Part shown: one piece after another, positions 27,219 through 36,180 of the stretch | Position numbering within the stretch: position 1 is the first letter of the stretch | Layout: each line of letters opens with the position of its first letter | DNA from: C7867-002 sp964646515 | Lineage (GTDB): Bacteria; Patescibacteriota; Minisyncoccia; Phycocordibacterales; PALSA-1337 | NCBI GenBank assembly: GCA_964646515.1 | Contig: CAZYES010000003.1 | Span: 1 to 48,063 of the forward strand | Direction: 5' to 3' | DNA: 48,063 nt | Notes under the pieces: generated by a model | Databases searched by the model: none | What the model saw: the letters and a program-made list of their open reading frames with translations, nothing else | What the model was told of the DNA's origin: nothing | Translations under genes and position numbers: made by a program

Positions 27219-28295
27219 AACAGCGTTCCTAGTTTCGACAGCTAACGAATGTTCCAATCTATTCTTCCAGCCTAAAGCTTGATAATGATTAAAGACAATT
27301 TCGTCTGGAGAGACCTCGGCCACCAATCCTCCATCCAGCACTTCGTGAATGCTTTGGGTCTTTATCCGCGTAGTGTTGACAATGAGTTTTTTAGAGCTGG
27401 TCGGCACGGATTCTGATCGCAAGAAACTCCTAACGACACCCTCTCTTTCGGCCTTTACGCGATCTTCCGCCGTCCCCCCAAAGAGATATCCTGAGACTTG
27501 GATGGCTACAACTTTCGTATACCGATCGATAATGGTGCGTATATTGATCCTGCCCGGCGAGTAGAAATATTCATCTACATCACAAGCCAAGACCCATTCA
27601 GTCTCATGAGCATATTTGTATAACACATGATGAATCTGTGATATCTGCGTGTAATAATGTGCATCAGTAGGCCAGAATGGCTTAAGTCTATAATCGTAAA
27701 GATGGTATTCATATGGCCATGATATATATGTAACTATCCCCTTCTCTATATAAAGAGAGACTGTTTTTTTTATCACATCATCGCCAGAATTGTTGTCATA
27801 TATATAAAAATGTTGAACACCAATTCTCAAATTATGTTCAATCCATTCGACCAAATATCTTGCTTCATATTTGATCAAAGTCGAGATTGACAATTTATAA
27901 AGCCTTTCAGAATTTATAATATTCGGAAGGTTGCCACGATAAAGCACTCTCCACTTCTCTTTGATAAAGATATTAAATTCCATACAATTCTTTAAATCAT
28001 CTGGTACCTTATACAGAACGATAAGACAACTTTTCTCTGGTTCATCTACTATAGTCGCGTATTCACTGATAATGATATGACCGCCACTCACAAAGTTACA
28101 ATAAGAATTTATGAAAGAATTGTGTGAATAATAAGGTGCTATGACACAAACAGAATCTTCTTTTTTGCTTACGAACACATCGTAGATTACAGGCATACCA
28201 AAAATATTTTTTACCAATCTATATATTTTTAGGCCTGGAAATAAATATCGTCCATAAGCAATATATCGGCATATTTTCCAAAAGCGATTCATCAT
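27195..28295 (-). CDS. Glycosyltransferase family 92 (DUF23-like)
   Basis: 366 residues. Signatures of GT92: KYEARYLVEWIEHNLRIGVQHFYIYDNNSGDD (within about 137-167) and the metal-binding DVDEYFY, followed by TRIKTQSIHEV and FNHYQALGWKN. GT92 enzymes known from animals and plants are galactosyltransferases of glycans and pectin; bacterial members are less studied. It is the only minus-strand gene inside the polysaccharide island, overlapping the GT2 gene by 24 bases at its 3' end. Two adjacent ATG codons (28295, 28292) follow a TATAAT box. Confidence 0.8.
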   Translation of the reverse strand: MMNRFWKICRYIAYGRYLFPGLKIYRLVKNIFGMPVIYDVFVSKKEDSVCVIAPYYSHNSFINSYCNFVSGGHIIISEYATIVDEPEKSCLIVLYKVPDDLKNCMEFNIFIKEKWRVLYRGNLPNIINSERLYKLSISTLIKYEARYLVEWIEHNLRIGVQHFYIYDNNSGDDVIKKTVSLYIEKGIVTYISWPYEYHLYDYRLKPFWPTDAHYYTQISQIHHVLYKYAHETEWVLACDVDEYFYSPGRINIRTIIDRYTKVVAIQVSGYLFGGTAEDRVKAEREGVVRSFLRSESVPTSSKKLIVNTTRIKTQSIHEVLDGGLVAEVSPDEIVFNHYQALGWKNRLEHSLAVETRNAVLFDMRSD

Positions 28296-28304
28296 GATAC
28301 TATT

Positions 28305-28310
28305 ATTATA
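28305..28310 (-). promoter_or_regulatory. -10 box of the GT92 gene
   Basis: Perfect TATAAT on the minus strand, 9 bases before the first ATG (28295). The weak -35 candidate TTCTTT lies 17 bases upstream. The leader would be only a few bases. Confidence 0.45.
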
Positions 28311-28365
28311 CTATCCTCTTTGATGAGAAAGAAGATGAGTATTTGTCTGTTAACATCATTATTTT

Positions 28366-29241
28366 ATGGTAGATGAAAATATAATAATAGTAAAAATAAA
28401 AGCAGGACTAGGGAATCAGATGTTCCAATATGCATTTGGTCGCGCACTAGCATTGAGGTCTGGGGCCATACTTAAGCTCGACCTACAAGAATGGAAATCA
28501 GGTAATAAAGACATAGATCCGTATGGTCTAGACAATTTCAATATTGTAGAGAATATAGCCTCTGATGAAGAGATTGCGCAATATAGATACCCTCATGGAT
28601 TACTTTCCAGATACATTGAAAAGATAAGAATCAAACTCCGCATGTTTAACGTGAGCTATATCCCTAGGATGACACAGGTCAGAAAAAATAAATACCGAGA
28701 TGGTTACTGGCAATCGGAAAAGTATTTCGCAGATTTTTCAGAGCAGATACAAGATGACTTCACTTTAAAAAAAACGATTAGTAGTGACCACGGACGATTA
28801 ATGTCAGACATGATCAGATCGATCAATAATAGTACCTCTGTACATATACGAAAAGGCAAAATAGCTATTGAGGGCATGAGCCACCCATTTTTTGGAATCG
28901 TCACTGAAAAATATATAAGTGAGGCTATTAAATATATAACTAATAGAGTTGGATCGGACGTCCACTTATTTATATTTTCAGATAATATAGATCTGGTAAA
29001 GTCGGACCGCAACATAAAATCCCCAATTACCCTTGTCTCTGATCCATCATTGTCGGCTTGTGAAGAAATAATACTTATGAGTCTCTGCAAGCACAACATC
29101 ATCGCTAATAGCACATTCAGTTGGTGGGGTGGGTGGCTCAACAAAAATCCAGACAAGATAATCGTCGCCCCCAAAATGTGGTCAAGAAAAAATGACTTCG
29201 TATTCAAAGATCTCATCCCTCCAAGATGGGTTAGGATATGA
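28366..29241 (+). CDS. GT11 fucosyltransferase-like protein, copy 1 (variant motif)
   Basis: 291 residues. It has the family start KIKAGLGNQMFQYAFGRALAL and the end IIANSTFSWWGGWLN ... IIVAPKMW. GT11 enzymes transfer fucose from GDP-fucose in alpha-1,2 linkage. The donor-binding HxRRGD motif reads HIRKGK here (160-165): the second arginine is lysine and the aspartate is lysine. The two other copies in this cluster keep RRGD. The change may alter donor use or activity. First plus-strand gene after the GT92 gene. Confidence 0.87.
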   Translation: MVDENIIIVKIKAGLGNQMFQYAFGRALALRSGAILKLDLQEWKSGNKDIDPYGLDNFNIVENIASDEEIAQYRYPHGLLSRYIEKIRIKLRMFNVSYIPRMTQVRKNKYRDGYWQSEKYFADFSEQIQDDFTLKKTISSDHGRLMSDMIRSINNSTSVHIRKGKIAIEGMSHPFFGIVTEKYISEAIKYITNRVGSDVHLFIFSDNIDLVKSDRNIKSPITLVSDPSLSACEEIILMSLCKHNIIANSTFSWWGGWLNKNPDKIIVAPKMWSRKNDFVFKDLIPPRWVRI

Positions 29242-29333
29242 CAACAATCATTGCTTATAATACTTTCCGCAACTACCTAACAAATATCCTAGCACTATGA
29301 ATCGCGCCCAAATTCGTATAGTATATAGACTTG

Positions 29334-30152
29334 ATGGTATTTTGTGAATTAATAAACCATACAGTAGACCTATATAAAATGGACAGATTAAAAACAACGC
29401 TTGCCCAATTTACCATTGTACGAGTCGTGTACTTTTTTCTGATATGGCTATATAGATTCCCCGGCTATCTATATGATTATGTAAAGTTTGTAAGCATGAC
29501 TCAGAAAAACAAGAGGCTCTCTGCAAGCATCTTCCGCCTCTACCCTCGCCTTTTGGACAACACAGGAAAGACCCACTTCGACCCTCATTATACTTACCAC
29601 CCCGCGTGGGCTGCTCGTATAGTGGCGAGAACCAAGCCAAAAAAACATGTGGATATATCGTCCAAATTGCATTTCAGCACATTAGTTTCAGCATTCGTGC
29701 CCGTCGAATTTTATGATTATAGACCAGCAGATGTTCGACTTGAAAATCTTAAATGTCGAGAAGCAAATTTAATGTCTTTGCCTTTTGATACAAACAGTAT
29801 TGACTCACTATCTTGTATGCATACCTTAGAACATATTGGTCTGGGGCGATATGGCGATCCCCTAGATCCTGAAGGCGACATAAAAGCTGCCAAAGAATTG
29901 ACTCGTGTACTGAAAATCGGCGGAAATTTTTTGTATGTTGCCCCTATCGGTCGTCCTCGGATAGAATTCAATGCGCACAGAATATATTCATTTGAGCAAG
30001 TCATGTCACTATTTTCCGGTCTTCAGCTAAAAGAATTCTCTATGGTACCAGATGATTTCAAAACATATGGTTTGGTAAAAAACGCAGACAAAGAAACCGT
30101 GAAGGACCAATCATGTGCCTGTGGATGTTTTTGGTTTACCAAGACTTTTTAA
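29334..30152 (+). CDS. DUF268 / methyltransferase-like protein
   Basis: About 272 residues. An N-terminal hydrophobic helix (about 22-45) precedes a DUF268-like domain: HPAWAARIV ... KHVDISSKLHFSTLVSAF, then the methyltransferase-type segment SLPFDTNSIDSLSCMHTLEHIGLGRYGDPLDPEGDIKAA and a TRVLKIGGNFLYVAPIG strand. It lacks a classical glycine-rich SAM motif I. DUF268 genes sit in surface polysaccharide clusters, but their function is unproven. The ATG at 29334 follows a TATATA box by 6 bases; ATG 29379 is an alternative. The C-terminal CACGCFWF overlaps no neighbour once the next gene starts at 30157. Confidence 0.7.
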   Translation: MVFCELINHTVDLYKMDRLKTTLAQFTIVRVVYFFLIWLYRFPGYLYDYVKFVSMTQKNKRLSASIFRLYPRLLDNTGKTHFDPHYTYHPAWAARIVARTKPKKHVDISSKLHFSTLVSAFVPVEFYDYRPADVRLENLKCREANLMSLPFDTNSIDSLSCMHTLEHIGLGRYGDPLDPEGDIKAAKELTRVLKIGGNFLYVAPIGRPRIEFNAHRIYSFEQVMSLFSGLQLKEFSMVPDDFKTYGLVKNADKETVKDQSCACGCFWFTKTF

Positions 30153-30156
30153 ATTT

Positions 30157-31065
30157 ATGATTATTTCACCGATTATCCTCTTTGTCTATAATCGTCCTCG
30201 TCATACCAAGATGACAGTCGAAGCACTTCAACAAAATACCTTGGCCAGCCAAAGCGAGCTCGTCATCTATTCAGATGGACCGAAAAATGCAGAGCACTTG
30301 AGCGCAGTCTCCGAAGTCCGGCAATACTTGCGGGGAATCGGCGGTTTTAAATCCGTGAGGATAGAAGAAAGCGAAGTAAATAGAGGACTGGCGAATTCAA
30401 TCATCAAAGGAGTAACGGAGACGGTTTCCCGTTTTGGAAGAGTGATAGTCCTCGAGGATGATATGATAACATCTAAATACTACCTAGAATACATGAATAA
30501 TGGACTGAACATATACGAAAACGAAGAAAAAGTCGCAAGCATTCATGGCTACATATATCCGGTCGAAAAGGAGCTTCGCGACATCTTCTTCATCAGGGGG
30601 GCAGATTGCTGGGGTTGGGCGACATGGAAAAGAGCATGGGATTTTTTCGAAAATGATGGTCGCAAACTTTTGAACGAGCTGTGGGATAGGAAATTAATTC
30701 ACGAATTTGATTTTTCTGGCACTTTTCCGTTTTCAAGGATGCTTAAAGCCCAGATAGAGGGAAAAAATGATTCGTGGGCCATACGCTGGTATGCTTCTGC
30801 TTTTTTGAAAGACATGCTGACATTGTATCCAGGAAAATCACTTGTATTTAATACCGGTTGCGACGGATCTGGTACACATTCAGGACAGACAGGAAACATG
30901 AACGGAATAAACGATGTTCACGATGTACGAATAAATATCTCTAAAATAGATCCTATCGAAGACAGGAACGCCAGACAGATTATGACTAACTATTTTCGAA
31001 GACAAAAAGAGCCACTATGGACAAAAATTCGTAGAAAAACACGTGAAATATTCAAATTATCATGA
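30157..31065 (+). CDS. GT-A glycosyltransferase, GnT-I (GT13)-like
   Basis: 302 residues from ATG 30157; an upstream in-frame start at 30115 lies inside the previous gene and is less likely. Seen: SPIILFVYNRPRHTKMTVEAL at the N-terminus, LVIYSDGPKN, the metal-binding VLEDDM (about residue 100), GADCWGWATWKRAW, and a C-terminal SWAIRWYASAFLKDMLTLYP. EDD-type proteins of this layout are related to N-acetylglucosaminyltransferase I and occur in bacterial glycan clusters. Donor and acceptor are unknown. It overlaps the next gene by 4 bases. Confidence 0.8.
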   Translation: MIISPIILFVYNRPRHTKMTVEALQQNTLASQSELVIYSDGPKNAEHLSAVSEVRQYLRGIGGFKSVRIEESEVNRGLANSIIKGVTETVSRFGRVIVLEDDMITSKYYLEYMNNGLNIYENEEKVASIHGYIYPVEKELRDIFFIRGADCWGWATWKRAWDFFENDGRKLLNELWDRKLIHEFDFSGTFPFSRMLKAQIEGKNDSWAIRWYASAFLKDMLTLYPGKSLVFNTGCDGSGTHSGQTGNMNGINDVHDVRINISKIDPIEDRNARQIMTNYFRRQKEPLWTKIRRKTREIFKLS

Positions 31066-31862
31066 AAACTATTATTAAAACAATCTTACCTGGATCATTT
31101 CTAAGATTTGTAAGAAATCAACGCTATGGATATTTTGGACCATACCGCGACTGGCATACTGTAAAGAAGATGACTACTGGCTATGATGATCCGATCATAT
31201 TGGCGAAGGTCAAAGACTCCCTGATGAAGGTCAAGATAGGTCAAGTCGCATATGAACGCGACTCAGTGACTTTTGATTCTATCCAATATTCCTGGCCTCT
31301 CTTAGTCGCTCTATTGATGATCTCCGGTGAAAATGAAAACTGCCTAAGTCTCATAGATTTTGGAGGATCTCTGGGTAGCTCATATTTTCAAAATAAGCAG
31401 TTCCTAAAGCATTTAAAGTCAGTAAGCTGGAATATCGTTGAGCAGCCAAGCTTTGTTGCGGCTGGAAGATCTAGTTTCCAAGACCATTCTCTGCACTTTT
31501 TTGAAAATATTGATCAGTGTATGACTACCGAGAAACCTTTTGCTATATTACTTTCAAGCGTGGTTCAATATATCGAAAGTCCTTATGACCTTCTTCAAAA
31601 TATCATGAGCTACGGATTCAGATATATTATTCTGGACAGAACTATATTTTCGAAGGACGGCAGTAATTTCGTGACGCTCCAGAAAGTTCCGCCCCAAATA
31701 TACAAGGCAAGCTATCCATGCTGGTTTTTGAGCGAATATAAATTTCGTGAAATGATAAACGACAAATATGATGTCATTGCGGATTTCGATGCACTCGGAG
31801 GTGAGATAAAACAGAATAATCTAAGGGCGGTACATAAGGGATATATTCTTAAACACAAATAA
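31062..31862 (+). CDS. TIGR04325-type putative methyltransferase
   Basis: 266 residues. The segment LSLIDFGGSLGSSYFQNKQFLK (within about 95-117) is a SAM-binding-like loop, followed by WNIVEQPSFVAAG and LLSSVVQYIESPYDLL, all typical of the TIGR04325 family of putative methyltransferases in LPS and capsule loci. It lies between two glycosyltransferase genes, overlapping the upstream one by 4 bases. Methylation of the glycan is the simplest idea; the substrate is unknown. Confidence 0.75.
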   Translation: MKTIIKTILPGSFLRFVRNQRYGYFGPYRDWHTVKKMTTGYDDPIILAKVKDSLMKVKIGQVAYERDSVTFDSIQYSWPLLVALLMISGENENCLSLIDFGGSLGSSYFQNKQFLKHLKSVSWNIVEQPSFVAAGRSSFQDHSLHFFENIDQCMTTEKPFAILLSSVVQYIESPYDLLQNIMSYGFRYIILDRTIFSKDGSNFVTLQKVPPQIYKASYPCWFLSEYKFREMINDKYDVIADFDALGGEIKQNNLRAVHKGYILKHK

Positions 31863-31864
31863 TC

Positions 31865-32857
31865 ATGCATATTTTTTGTACGCTATTTGATAAGAACTAT
31901 CTGTTCAGAGGAGTAACCATGTATAACTCGTTACTTAAGGAATGTCCGTCATTTACTCTTTATATATTATGCATGGATGAGACAAGCTTGTCGTTGCTCC
32001 AAAATTTACATCTCAAAAATGTGAAACTGATAAGCTCGGTTGAATTCGAAGACGACAGATTGAAAGCCGTCAAGAAGAATCGAACACCTACAGAATATTC
32101 GTGGACTTGTGCCGCAAACCTCTGCTCATACATGCTGAAGCGTATACCTGAAAGAGATCTTATCACCTACGTTGACGCAGACACTTATTTCTACAACGAT
32201 CCCGAACCGCTCTTCAAAGAGATTGCCGATTCGTCAATTGCGATCATCGAACATCGATTCACTGGATTTAGACAACGGTTTCAAAAATACTTGGGACGAT
32301 ATAACGTATGCTGGGTTAGTTTTCGAAATGATCCCAATGGTATCGCATGTTGTGAGTGGTGGAAGGATAAAGTCCTTGATTGGTGTTATGCGTATTTTAA
32401 GGATGGAATGATCGGTGATCAACACTATCTCAACGATTGGACCGAAAAATTTCAGGGAGTTCATATCATCAGACACGAGGGTGCCGATGTAGCTCCCTGG
32501 AATATAGAGAATCATAAAGTTGTTCTCCGTAACGGAAAAATCTGTATTGGTCAATTCCCTCTTATTTTCTATCATTTCCACAATTTTTCTCTTGTGTCTG
32601 AAACACGATTTATTCCAATAACTGCATACTTCATCCCAAAATCTGCCTTAAAATATATCTACTCAAAATACACAGTTGCTCTCACTGCAACAATAAGGTT
32701 TATCCATGACAAAGATCCTCAATTTCAGTTCGGATACAAACGAGCGAAAGTCAAATCACTGATCGCTCGAAATCTATTTAGAATTAGACTTTTTGCGTAT
32801 TTATATATAAGATATGATTATTACAAACTCAAAAAGACAGCCAGGAATATAATATGA
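31865..32857 (+). CDS. GT8-like glycosyltransferase
   Basis: 330 residues. The N-terminal GT-A domain starts HIFCTLFDKNYLFRGVTMYNSLL and has the metal-binding motif YVDADTYFYNDPEPLF near residue 100, then NVCWVSFRND and GDQHYLNDW, as in GT8-like or nucleotide-diphospho-sugar transferases. The C-terminal 80 residues are basic and aromatic, possibly for membrane contact. It starts 2 bases after the methyltransferase stop and overlaps the RmlB-like gene by 4 bases. Confidence 0.75.
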   Translation: MHIFCTLFDKNYLFRGVTMYNSLLKECPSFTLYILCMDETSLSLLQNLHLKNVKLISSVEFEDDRLKAVKKNRTPTEYSWTCAANLCSYMLKRIPERDLITYVDADTYFYNDPEPLFKEIADSSIAIIEHRFTGFRQRFQKYLGRYNVCWVSFRNDPNGIACCEWWKDKVLDWCYAYFKDGMIGDQHYLNDWTEKFQGVHIIRHEGADVAPWNIENHKVVLRNGKICIGQFPLIFYHFHNFSLVSETRFIPITAYFIPKSALKYIYSKYTVALTATIRFIHDKDPQFQFGYKRAKVKSLIARNLFRIRLFAYLYIRYDYYKLKKTARNII

Positions 32858-33786
32858 AAAAGCGGATTTTAGTAACAGGCGGACTGGGATTTATCGGAAG
32901 CTATTTTGTGAGTCTCTTACTTGAAAAGGGCTATCATGTCATAAATATCGACAAGCAGACTTACGCCGCAAGAAAAGATCTCGATTTTTTCAAAGAAAAA
33001 AACTATGAATACATAAATGATGACATTTGCACGATGAGGCAGATTCCGGAAAACATTGATTGGGTTGTCAATTTCGCAGCGGAGACGCATGTCGATAACT
33101 CTATCTTGGCAAATGATGTTTTTTTGCAGACAAATATTTACGGTGTCTATAATCTACTTGAGCTTATCAGGAACCGCAAAGAGAACAACAGACCGAAATT
33201 ACTGCACGTATCCACTGACGAAGTATACGGCGATATATTGAAAGGAAGTAGGAGAGAGAGTGACATTCTCTTCCCTTCAAACCCATACTCCGCTACAAAA
33301 TCTGCTGCAGAACAACTTATTTATGCCTGGGGTAGAACGTACGGCGTGAAATACATAATATGTAGAAGTAGCAACAATTATGGATACGGTCAGCATGAAG
33401 AAAAATTGATACCGAGAACAGTTGCGTTGACATTTCGAGATACAAAAATGACAGTTCACGGTGACGGATCATATTGCAGAGAATGGACATATGCAGGAGA
33501 CAATTGTTCTGCGATTTTGCTTGCAATAGAAAAGGGGAAATGCGGAGAAATTTATAATATCTCTTCCGGTGAAATGCTAACGAATCTTGAGATTGTGAAG
33601 AAGATATTATCAGTAATGGATAAGCCTGAAGATCACTTTGAATTTGTACAGAATAGGACTGGCCAAGACGTGAGGTACAGCATCGATTCAAGTAAAATAC
33701 GTGAGCTTGGATGGAAGCCGATGATAGATCTAAAAAAATATTTGCCTGAATTGATCAAAATCTATCAAAATAGAAATGGTAAATGA
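32854..33786 (+). CDS. dTDP-glucose 4,6-dehydratase-like enzyme (RmlB-like)
   Basis: 310 residues, extended short-chain dehydrogenase fold. NAD-binding GxxGxxG (G9, G12, G15), NFAAETHVDNSI (73-84), the dehydratase signature STDEVYGD with catalytic D122/E123, and the active-site pair Y145/K149 in YSATK. It forms the 4-keto-6-deoxy sugar from dTDP-glucose. With the following FdtA-like and FdtB-like genes this gives a route to a dTDP-3-amino-3,6-dideoxyhexose. It is slightly shorter than usual (about 330-350). No rmlA is seen in the window. It overlaps the next gene by 11 bases. Confidence 0.88.
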   Translation: MKKRILVTGGLGFIGSYFVSLLLEKGYHVINIDKQTYAARKDLDFFKEKNYEYINDDICTMRQIPENIDWVVNFAAETHVDNSILANDVFLQTNIYGVYNLLELIRNRKENNRPKLLHVSTDEVYGDILKGSRRESDILFPSNPYSATKSAAEQLIYAWGRTYGVKYIICRSSNNYGYGQHEEKLIPRTVALTFRDTKMTVHGDGSYCREWTYAGDNCSAILLAIEKGKCGEIYNISSGEMLTNLEIVKKILSVMDKPEDHFEFVQNRTGQDVRYSIDSSKIRELGWKPMIDLKKYLPELIKIYQNRNGK

Positions 33787-34186
33787 CTTCTATAAAATAA
33801 TTGAATATAAATACTTTGATTCAAAGAACGGCACTTTGGTCGCGTTCGAGAATAATTCACTTCCCTTTGAGATAAAACGTGTTCTCATCATTAAAGATAT
33901 GAAAAATGCGGACATCCGAGGAGGTCATACTCATCATAAGACACGACAGCTACTTTTTGCAATTTCTGGATCATGTACAGTAACCATATTTGACGGTAAA
34001 AACAAAGACACGGTGCGTCTCGATTCTTTCAATAAGGGCATTCTTCTCGAACCCTATGTTTGGCATACAATGGAAAATTTTGAAAGTGGGACAGTTCTTT
34101 TGGTTCTTGCCGACAGTATATACAACGAGAAAGACTATATTAGGAATTACGACGACTTTTTGGTATTTGTTGAAAAACAAAAATGA
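33776..34186 (+). CDS. FdtA/QdtA-type dTDP-4-keto-6-deoxy-hexose 3,4-ketoisomerase
   Basis: 136 residues, cupin of the WxcM-like family. The active-site histidines are in GGHTHHK (H51, H53), and a second conserved histidine is in PYVWHTMENF (H97). The enzyme moves the keto group from C4 to C3 so that an aminotransferase can add a 3-amino group. FdtA makes the galacto and QdtA the gluco product; the sequence alone does not decide. It sits between the dehydratase and aminotransferase genes and overlaps both. Confidence 0.88.
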   Translation: MVNDFYKIIEYKYFDSKNGTLVAFENNSLPFEIKRVLIIKDMKNADIRGGHTHHKTRQLLFAISGSCTVTIFDGKNKDTVRLDSFNKGILLEPYVWHTMENFESGTVLLVLADSIYNEKDYIRNYDDFLVFVEKQK

Positions 34187-35277
34187 CCATCCCATTTTGT
34201 AATCTCAAGAAAGAATGGAGTTTCTTTGAAAGACGATTCACTTCAAAGCTGATAATTTTTGGCAAGACTGGCTCATATGTACTCGGAGAAGAGGTGGAGA
34301 ATTTCGAGCAAGAGTTTGCCAGATATTTGGGATATAAATATGTATCAACTGTCTCGAGCGGGCTCTCCGCTCTTGAAATATCCTTGCGAGCTATGGGAAT
34401 CGCTGCTGGCGATGAAGTCATCACTGTATCCAATTCTGCAGTGGCAACGAGTCTTGCTATTTCAAATGTGGGCGCAAAACCTGTATTTTGTGATATTCGA
34501 AAGGATTTTCTTATCGACGTAACAAGAATCGAAAATCTAATTACACCAAAGACTCGCTGTATATTACCGGTACATTTGTTCGGAAGGATTTGCGATATGA
34601 AGGAGATAAACCGGATAGCTAAAAAGCACTCTTTAAAAGTCTTAGAGGATGCGTGTCAAGCTCACGGATCAGCATTCGGTGGCCCATCAGGTATAAACAC
34701 CAAGGCTTTCAGTTTCTATCCAACAAAAAATCTTGGTGCAATGGGTGAAGGTGGGGCTGTTGCGACAAATGACAAAAATATCGCTGAATTCGTGAGATCA
34801 TATAGAAACTATGGTCAAAATGGTAGATATTATCATGTGATCAAAGGCACAAATGCCAGGATGGACCCACTTAAATGCGCTCTCCTTCGAATAAAATTGA
34901 AGAAGTTAGATTTATTTATTTTCAAAAGACGCTATATAGCATCGAAATATATTGACAAACTCAAAGATTGTTCATTTCTTTCAGTGGCCGATTTCGATAA
35001 AGATTCTTCATACCATTTATTTGTCATCCGTGTTTTAGGAGAAAATAGAGACAAATTAATGCAACACCTTCATAATTCAGGAATAGAGACTTTGATACAC
35101 TACCCCACGCTCATACATAAACAACCTTGTTATAAAGATGAATATATAGATACCAATCTCCTCCTATCAGAACAATACCAGCGGGAGATTATTTCACTAC
35201 CATGCTATCCATTCTTGAAACAGTCAGAACAGTCGACTATCATAAAAGCAATCAAGAATTTTGATCCAATATTATGA
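34183..35277 (+). CDS. FdtB-like sugar 3-aminotransferase (DegT/DnrJ/EryC1 family)
   Basis: 364 residues, PLP-dependent fold type I. The PLP lysine is K182 in SFYPTKNLGAMGEGG; the cofactor-binding aspartate is D156 in LEDACQAHG; VSSGLSALEISLRA holds the phosphate. It is the expected 3-transaminase acting after the ketoisomerase, giving dTDP-3-amino-3,6-dideoxy-galactose or -glucose. No acetyltransferase (FdtC/QdtC) follows, so the free amine may be used or acetylated elsewhere. Four-base overlaps on both sides show translational coupling. Confidence 0.9.
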   Translation: MTIPFCNLKKEWSFFERRFTSKLIIFGKTGSYVLGEEVENFEQEFARYLGYKYVSTVSSGLSALEISLRAMGIAAGDEVITVSNSAVATSLAISNVGAKPVFCDIRKDFLIDVTRIENLITPKTRCILPVHLFGRICDMKEINRIAKKHSLKVLEDACQAHGSAFGGPSGINTKAFSFYPTKNLGAMGEGGAVATNDKNIAEFVRSYRNYGQNGRYYHVIKGTNARMDPLKCALLRIKLKKLDLFIFKRRYIASKYIDKLKDCSFLSVADFDKDSSYHLFVIRVLGENRDKLMQHLHNSGIETLIHYPTLIHKQPCYKDEYIDTNLLLSEQYQREIISLPCYPFLKQSEQSTIIKAIKNFDPIL

Positions 35278-36155
35278 TAATCATTCATCTAAGTGGTGGA
35301 CTCGGCAATCAGATGTTCCAATACGCTTTTGGGAGAGCACTTGCACTACGATACGGCTACGAGTTGAAGCTTGATGCGAACTATTACAATAGTCAGAAAT
35401 GTTTAAATAGCGCTGTGCCTAGATCTTATATGCTTGGGAGTTTTGATATCAAAGCTGACTTGGCTTCTCCGGAAGAAGTAGCAAAATTGAATACTTTTTC
35501 CAAAAAAGTGATCCGGAAGATAAAATATAAGATTTTCGGCCCACCTAAGGCTTCTTTATTTGAAGAAAAGGAATACCGGAATAAGGATGAAAACTACTAT
35601 GTCGGAGTATGGCAAAATGAAAGATATTTTAAAGATTTTGCTGAGAATATTCGTGGCGATTTTCATCTCAAATATGAGATGTCGCCCCAAGCAAAAAAAC
35701 TCGCGCAGATGATCGACGCTGACAAATTTTCTGTATGCTTACAAGTCCGCAGGGGTGACAACGCGAACAATCCTCCGAGCATGAAGTCATTTGGCTGTCC
35801 CGATTTAGAATATTATATACCAGCGATCAACTTGGTGAAGCAGCAAATGTTAAGAAATGGACAAAGTGGCCTATTGAGATTATACGTGTTTTCCGACGAT
35901 ATCGAGTGGGTGAAGAACAATCTCCATTCAGAATTTGATACTATATATGTGTCGGATTCTGGCGTGAAGACACAGGAAGAGATAACACTGATGAGTAAAT
36001 GTAGACATAACATTATTTCCAATAGCACCTTCGGCTGGTGGGGCGCCTGGCTCAATCCAAAACATGATAAGATAGTAGTCGCACCAAAACAGTGGGCACT
36101 CAAAAATACTGAGGGTTACCGTAATATCACTCCTGCGGGTTGGATTAGAGTATAA
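35274..36155 (+). CDS. GT11 alpha-1,2-fucosyltransferase-like protein, copy 2
   Basis: 293 residues. Start IIHLSGGLGNQMFQYAFGRALAL, donor-binding LQVRRGD (156-162; the usual histidine is glutamine), and the C-terminal STFGWWGAWLNPKHDKIVVAPKQW. It starts inside the aminotransferase stop. A 55-base stretch near its 3' end (36034-36088) is identical to copy 3 (36926-36980). Confidence 0.9.
   Translation: MIIIHLSGGLGNQMFQYAFGRALALRYGYELKLDANYYNSQKCLNSAVPRSYMLGSFDIKADLASPEEVAKLNTFSKKVIRKIKYKIFGPPKASLFEEKEYRNKDENYYVGVWQNERYFKDFAENIRGDFHLKYEMSPQAKKLAQMIDADKFSVCLQVRRGDNANNPPSMKSFGCPDLEYYIPAINLVKQQMLRNGQSGLLRLYVFSDDIEWVKNNLHSEFDTIYVSDSGVKTQEEITLMSKCRHNIISNSTFGWWGAWLNPKHDKIVVAPKQWALKNTEGYRNITPAGWIRV
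36034..36088. repeat. 55-base exact repeat shared by GT11 copies 2 and 3 (first copy)
   Basis: Identical base for base to 36926-36980. It encodes WWGAWLNPKHDKIVVAPK in both genes, although the rest of the two genes differs widely at DNA level. This points to recent gene conversion or recombination rather than simple divergence. Confidence 0.9.
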
Positions 36156-36165
36156 TTTTTAAATC

Positions 36166-36174
36166 TGCTAGACT
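36166..36174 (+). promoter_or_regulatory. Leaderless promoter of GT11 copy 3
   Basis: Extended -10 TGC-TAGACT; 6 bases later comes the ATG at 36181. No clear -35. Confidence 0.5.
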
Positions 36175-36180
36175 AAAATC

